The notes beneath the pieces are model-generated. The model worked only from the letters and a program-made list of their open reading frames with translations. It did not search any database and was not told where the DNA came from. The position numbers and the translations under genes were made by a program. This document shows positions 61,181 to 64,000 of a DNA stretch of 64,000 bases, piece by piece. The number at the start of each line of letters is the position of its first letter. Position 1 is the stretch's first letter. The DNA comes from Opitutaceae bacterium (lineage in GTDB: Bacteria > Verrucomicrobiota > Verrucomicrobiia > Opitutales > Opitutaceae), in the NCBI GenBank assembly GCA_030693515.1, contig JAUYAK010000006.1, positions 121,072-185,071 of the forward strand, in the 5' to 3' direction.

Positions 61181-63592
61181 TCAGTCATGCTGCTTCAACC
61201 ACATCGTCTTGGCCTCGGGGTCGTAGCGTGGCGCGATGGTGTTTCCGTTGAGGCGGACTTCGCTTACCTTGGTGGTGGCGCGAAAGTGAGCGTTGATCAC
61301 CGGCTGACCTTGAAGGCTCACGTCGAGTGCGCGGCCGGTTTTCGTCGCGGAAAGATACACCTTCGACAGCGAGTCGAGCACGACTTTGCCGTCACGGCGG
61401 AGATAGCTGCCGTTACCGACGAAGAGGTGCGACGCCGCATCGGGGTCCGCGGTGTTGGCACCCTCGGGCCAGGTCATGACGGTGAGATACGCGTCGGTCT
61501 CCCAGCCGTTGTGCACGAGGTTGGCGTTGCGGTGGCGGATGCTGCCGTCGGCGAGGAGATTCAACATCACTTTGGTCACGGTGCCGTTTTGCGTGATGCG
61601 CACGCCGTTCACTTCGAGACTGCGGAAACGCTCGATCTTCGGGAGCGGTGGGTTGCCTTCCTTCACCGGGATAATCGCGGTGATGAACTTCGCCCGGCGC
61701 GTGAGTTCTGCCGGAGCGAACGCGAAATACTTCATCGGCGTCTTCGGCTCGTGGTCTTTCAGGCCGGTTTTTTCGATGAGGCGCATGCGTTCAGGGTAAT
61801 CGGTGGGAAGGCCGGCGTTGGGAAATGGTTCGGGAAAGAGCGGGCGCACGATCACGGTGGCGTCGCCCTCGGTCACGCGCACGTCGAGGCCGTTGCGTTT
61901 GCCTTCGCCGTTGAAGTGGAGGAGCCACTCGAACTGGCCGGGCTCGAAGCTCTTCACATCGTCGATTACGAGGATCACATCGCCGATCCAGAGGAAGCTG
62001 CGGAAATTCCGGATGAAGCGGTCCGCGCTCGGGCCCGTGGCGTCGGCGAGCACGTAGCGAAAATCGCCGGCGTCGACCATGTTTGAGACGGTGCCGGAAA
62101 ACTTGGAGCCGAAGTAGAGGGTTTCGGGATGCTCGGATTTGCCGTTAAACGTGACGACGTTGTGCGCGACGCTCTGGCGGTAGTAGTCGTCGTATTCCGG
62201 CGTCGGGTAGCTGCTGTTGCCAGAATCGATGAGGAGATTCTTTCCCCGGTGGAAGAGGATGAACGAACCGTTGTCCGCGTGCGCGTGGTTCCACGTGTAG
62301 CCCGACTTGAGGGCGAGCATTGTGGCGTCTTTGTCCCACGAGGAGCGCCACGTGACCCAGCCCATGTCGGAAAAAATCTGTGAGCGCGGGAGGTCGGGGG
62401 TTTCCGGAATCGCGGTGAGTTCAGCCTCCGTCGGCGCATAAAGCAAATCGCTCGGCGAGGAACGCAGGAGCGCGCCGGGGGGTTCGCCGCCGCGGCCTTC
62501 GGTGGCGCTGTCATAGTGTTTGAGATACCAGAGCGCTGCGGGCGTTCGGTGGCCGAGCGTCCAGAGAAGCGAGACGGCCGCCACGCCGTTCGACGTGAGC
62601 GATCCGTCGCCAAAGTTGAGCGACCACGGTGCGCCGGCGGAGCGGGGGTAGCTCACGTGCATAAAAAACTCCGCCATCCGGTCGAGCAGGGGAAACGCCG
62701 GCGACGGCGCGACAAACGCATCGCGCCAGGCCCGGCGAAACGGGAGGTAGCTGCGGACCGCATAGCCGGCGTAGTTGACGCTCTCGTAGAATCCACCGCG
62801 GGCATCGAAGTTCGACGGCTTGTTGTCGAGGAAGCTGCCGGCGTAGCGCAGCCACTCGGCCTCGGCGGCCCCGACCCGCTCGACCCAGCCGCGGGCACGC
62901 GGCTCTTCGTCCAAAATGGCCATCGCGCCGATGCCGGCGCCAAACACGATCGCGCTCCACCAATTGTGCCCCATCGTGTCGAGCGCGTGGATCCGTTTTG
63001 CGCCGAGCACCCAATCGTCCAGGATGGGGAGGATACCTTTTTCCGCGAAGCGCGCCGCGAGGGTCTTGCGCTCCGTGGGCGACAACAGGTCGTAAACGGA
63101 ATCAAACATCACGGCGAACCGCGCGCAGGCCTCGCCGGAACCGAGGCTCGCATTCCACGGTGGATCACGCAGCAGCAGGAGGGCGTCGCTGCGCCCGCCG
63201 AGATTCTGCGCGAGCAGGTGTTGTTTCGCGCGTTCGCCGTATTTTTTATCGCCGGTCATGCGGTAGGCGAGGCAGAGCAGATCGGCGGCGCCGCCGCCTT
63301 CGCCGCCACCCTTGCGCCCGCCGCGCCCGCCGCCGCCGTCGGGCACGAGCGCGCGATCCGCCCGCGCGAGCAGCTGTTGCCACGCCTCAGCCATCGCAGG
63401 CTCACGCGCTACACGGGCCTTCAGCGCGGCGATGTTAGCGTCGGAATAGGTAAGATACGGGTGCCCGCTGCGGCGCTGCAGCGGATCGGCGGATTGACCT
63501 TGGTCCGCGGCGCGTGTGGGCACGCCGAGAAGGTAGAACAACAAGGCACCAAAGGCTGAGGTGGCCCGCAGAAGGAAGACAGGGGTATTCAT
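61181..63592 (-). CDS. Heparinase II/III-family polysaccharide lyase
   Basis: 803 aa with a signal peptide (TPVFLLRATSAFGALLFYLLG, shortened: LRATSAFGALLFYLLGV; cut near TRAADQ). A Gly-rich loop (GGGGRGGRKGGGEGGG) at about 88-103 is unusual. The N-terminal alpha/alpha-toroid carries DTMGHNWWSAIVFGAG and GGFYESVNYAGYAV, holding candidate catalytic His and Tyr. The beta-sandwich part includes TWNHAHADNGSFILFHRG with the heparinase II/III metal/His motif, then AHNVVTFNGKSEH. Family members cleave heparin, heparan, alginate or related uronate polymers. On the opposite strand to the receptor, it probably belongs to the same locus with its own promoter in 63593-64000. Confidence 0.88.
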   Translation of the reverse strand: MNTPVFLLRATSAFGALLFYLLGVPTRAADQGQSADPLQRRSGHPYLTYSDANIAALKARVAREPAMAEAWQQLLARADRALVPDGGGGRGGRKGGGEGGGAADLLCLAYRMTGDKKYGERAKQHLLAQNLGGRSDALLLLRDPPWNASLGSGEACARFAVMFDSVYDLLSPTERKTLAARFAEKGILPILDDWVLGAKRIHALDTMGHNWWSAIVFGAGIGAMAILDEEPRARGWVERVGAAEAEWLRYAGSFLDNKPSNFDARGGFYESVNYAGYAVRSYLPFRRAWRDAFVAPSPAFPLLDRMAEFFMHVSYPRSAGAPWSLNFGDGSLTSNGVAAVSLLWTLGHRTPAALWYLKHYDSATEGRGGEPPGALLRSSPSDLLYAPTEAELTAIPETPDLPRSQIFSDMGWVTWRSSWDKDATMLALKSGYTWNHAHADNGSFILFHRGKNLLIDSGNSSYPTPEYDDYYRQSVAHNVVTFNGKSEHPETLYFGSKFSGTVSNMVDAGDFRYVLADATGPSADRFIRNFRSFLWIGDVILVIDDVKSFEPGQFEWLLHFNGEGKRNGLDVRVTEGDATVIVRPLFPEPFPNAGLPTDYPERMRLIEKTGLKDHEPKTPMKYFAFAPAELTRRAKFITAIIPVKEGNPPLPKIERFRSLEVNGVRITQNGTVTKVMLNLLADGSIRHRNANLVHNGWETDAYLTVMTWPEGANTADPDAASHLFVGNGSYLRRDGKVVLDSLSKVYLSATKTGRALDVSLQGQPVINAHFRATTKVSEVRLNGNTIAPRYDPEAKTMWLKQHD

Positions 63593-64000
63593 GGCGAAAT
63601 GGGACGAGGCGAGGTGGCGAGCGGGGAGGGAATGTCAGGTCACCACGCGACGGGGGCAATTCTATGGTAGATTACACTAGTAAGCACGCCGCCTCGGGAA
63701 ACGGGTGGAGTGGGTCTCGTTTTGGCGAGGGCGCCAGAATGAGCCGGGCTCACTGGCCATCCCGTTGGCAACCAAGTTGGCCGCCCACTAATCGCGCCAC
63801 CCGTAGGGAGAAAAATGGCGGAGGAGGCGTGATTTCAACAAGAACGAGAGTGGCGCTAACCCGACTTCCGCTACTGGCGCCGAATTCCGACTTTTTTCGC
63901 GGATCAGCGCGCTGCAACTCGTTGGAGCGCCGAGAGCGGAGTGCGCGAGAGCGCGTGTAGTGGCGACCTACCCTCTATCGGGCTAGCGGCGAACCCGCTA
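63593..64000. other. Window-end region without a recognisable gene
   Basis: About 408 bp. Frames crossing it lack family motifs and resemble shadows of the lyase 5' region. It likely contains the lyase promoter; the AT-richer stretch near 63658-63690 is a candidate. A gene may start beyond the window. Confidence 0.5.

Noticed and set aside
63514..63960. Plus-strand frame at the window end
   Set aside because: It begins inside the lyase 5' region and has no signal peptide or motif.

Overview
This 64-kb window has high GC and dense coding, and it reads as chromosome from a Verrucomicrobiota bacterium, most likely Opitutaceae (Opitutus/Lacunisphaera-like). This is an inference. It rests on four large TonB-dependent receptors with aromatic C-termini, Tat-exported Gfo/Idh/MocA oxidoreductases, NIPSNAP and NHL/Ig secreted proteins, sulfatases and polysaccharide lyases, start codons that mostly lack a strong Shine-Dalgarno, and several families of interspersed palindromic repeats. 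I saw no rRNA, tRNA, CRISPR array, transposase or phage structural gene.

Layout. 1-20.8 kb: secreted and envelope functions (two-gene oxidoreductase cluster, beta-propeller protein, HAD phosphatase, three TonB receptors, cytochrome c/sugar-dehydrogenase-like protein, L,D-transpeptidase, PL6 lyase, DTW protein, NIPSNAP protein, K+ channel, lipoprotein). 20.8-27.1 kb: an orphan sugar transferase divergent from an ECF-type sigma factor across an AT-rich region with two palindromes, a second Tat-exported oxidoreductase, and a VTC / DUF4956 / membrane-fusion-protein operon. 27.3-47.7 kb: housekeeping genes (MidA-type methyltransferase, CtpA-type protease, tsaD, rpoN with a Ser/Thr kinase, IscA/ErpA, ubiE/menG, HU, hisS, cdd, ogt, dgt, guaB, menC-menE, polX). 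47.8-50.4 kb: a large NHL/Ig surface protein. 50.5-63.6 kb: a polysaccharide-utilisation-like locus (LacI regulator, D-2-hydroxyacid dehydrogenase, sodium:solute symporter, alginate-lyase-family protein, frameshifted sulfatase, TonB receptor, heparinase II/III-family lyase).

The most unusual structure is behind dgt (40.0-41.4 kb). The last 108 bp of dgt are present again 625 bp downstream, with only three differences, all synonymous. A third, decayed and frameshifted copy lies further on. Each interval between tails holds one two-gene toxin-antitoxin-like cassette. The two cassettes are paralogous but on opposite strands. This looks like repeated insertion at the 3' end of a protein-coding gene, with each insertion restoring the gene's end, as islands do at tRNA genes. 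I know of no described system like it.

A second theme is short palindromic repeats inside genes. An inverted REP pair (REPIN-like) lies in frame in tsaD, and a different doublet lies in frame in menC. A third supplies the stop codon of ogt, and further hairpin repeats sit between genes. No REP-associated transposase is visible here.

Coordinates of stops are firm. Several starts were moved to internal ATG/GTG codons to give clean signal peptides or sensible spacing, and this is stated where done. All family assignments come from reading motifs by eye; no database search was run.
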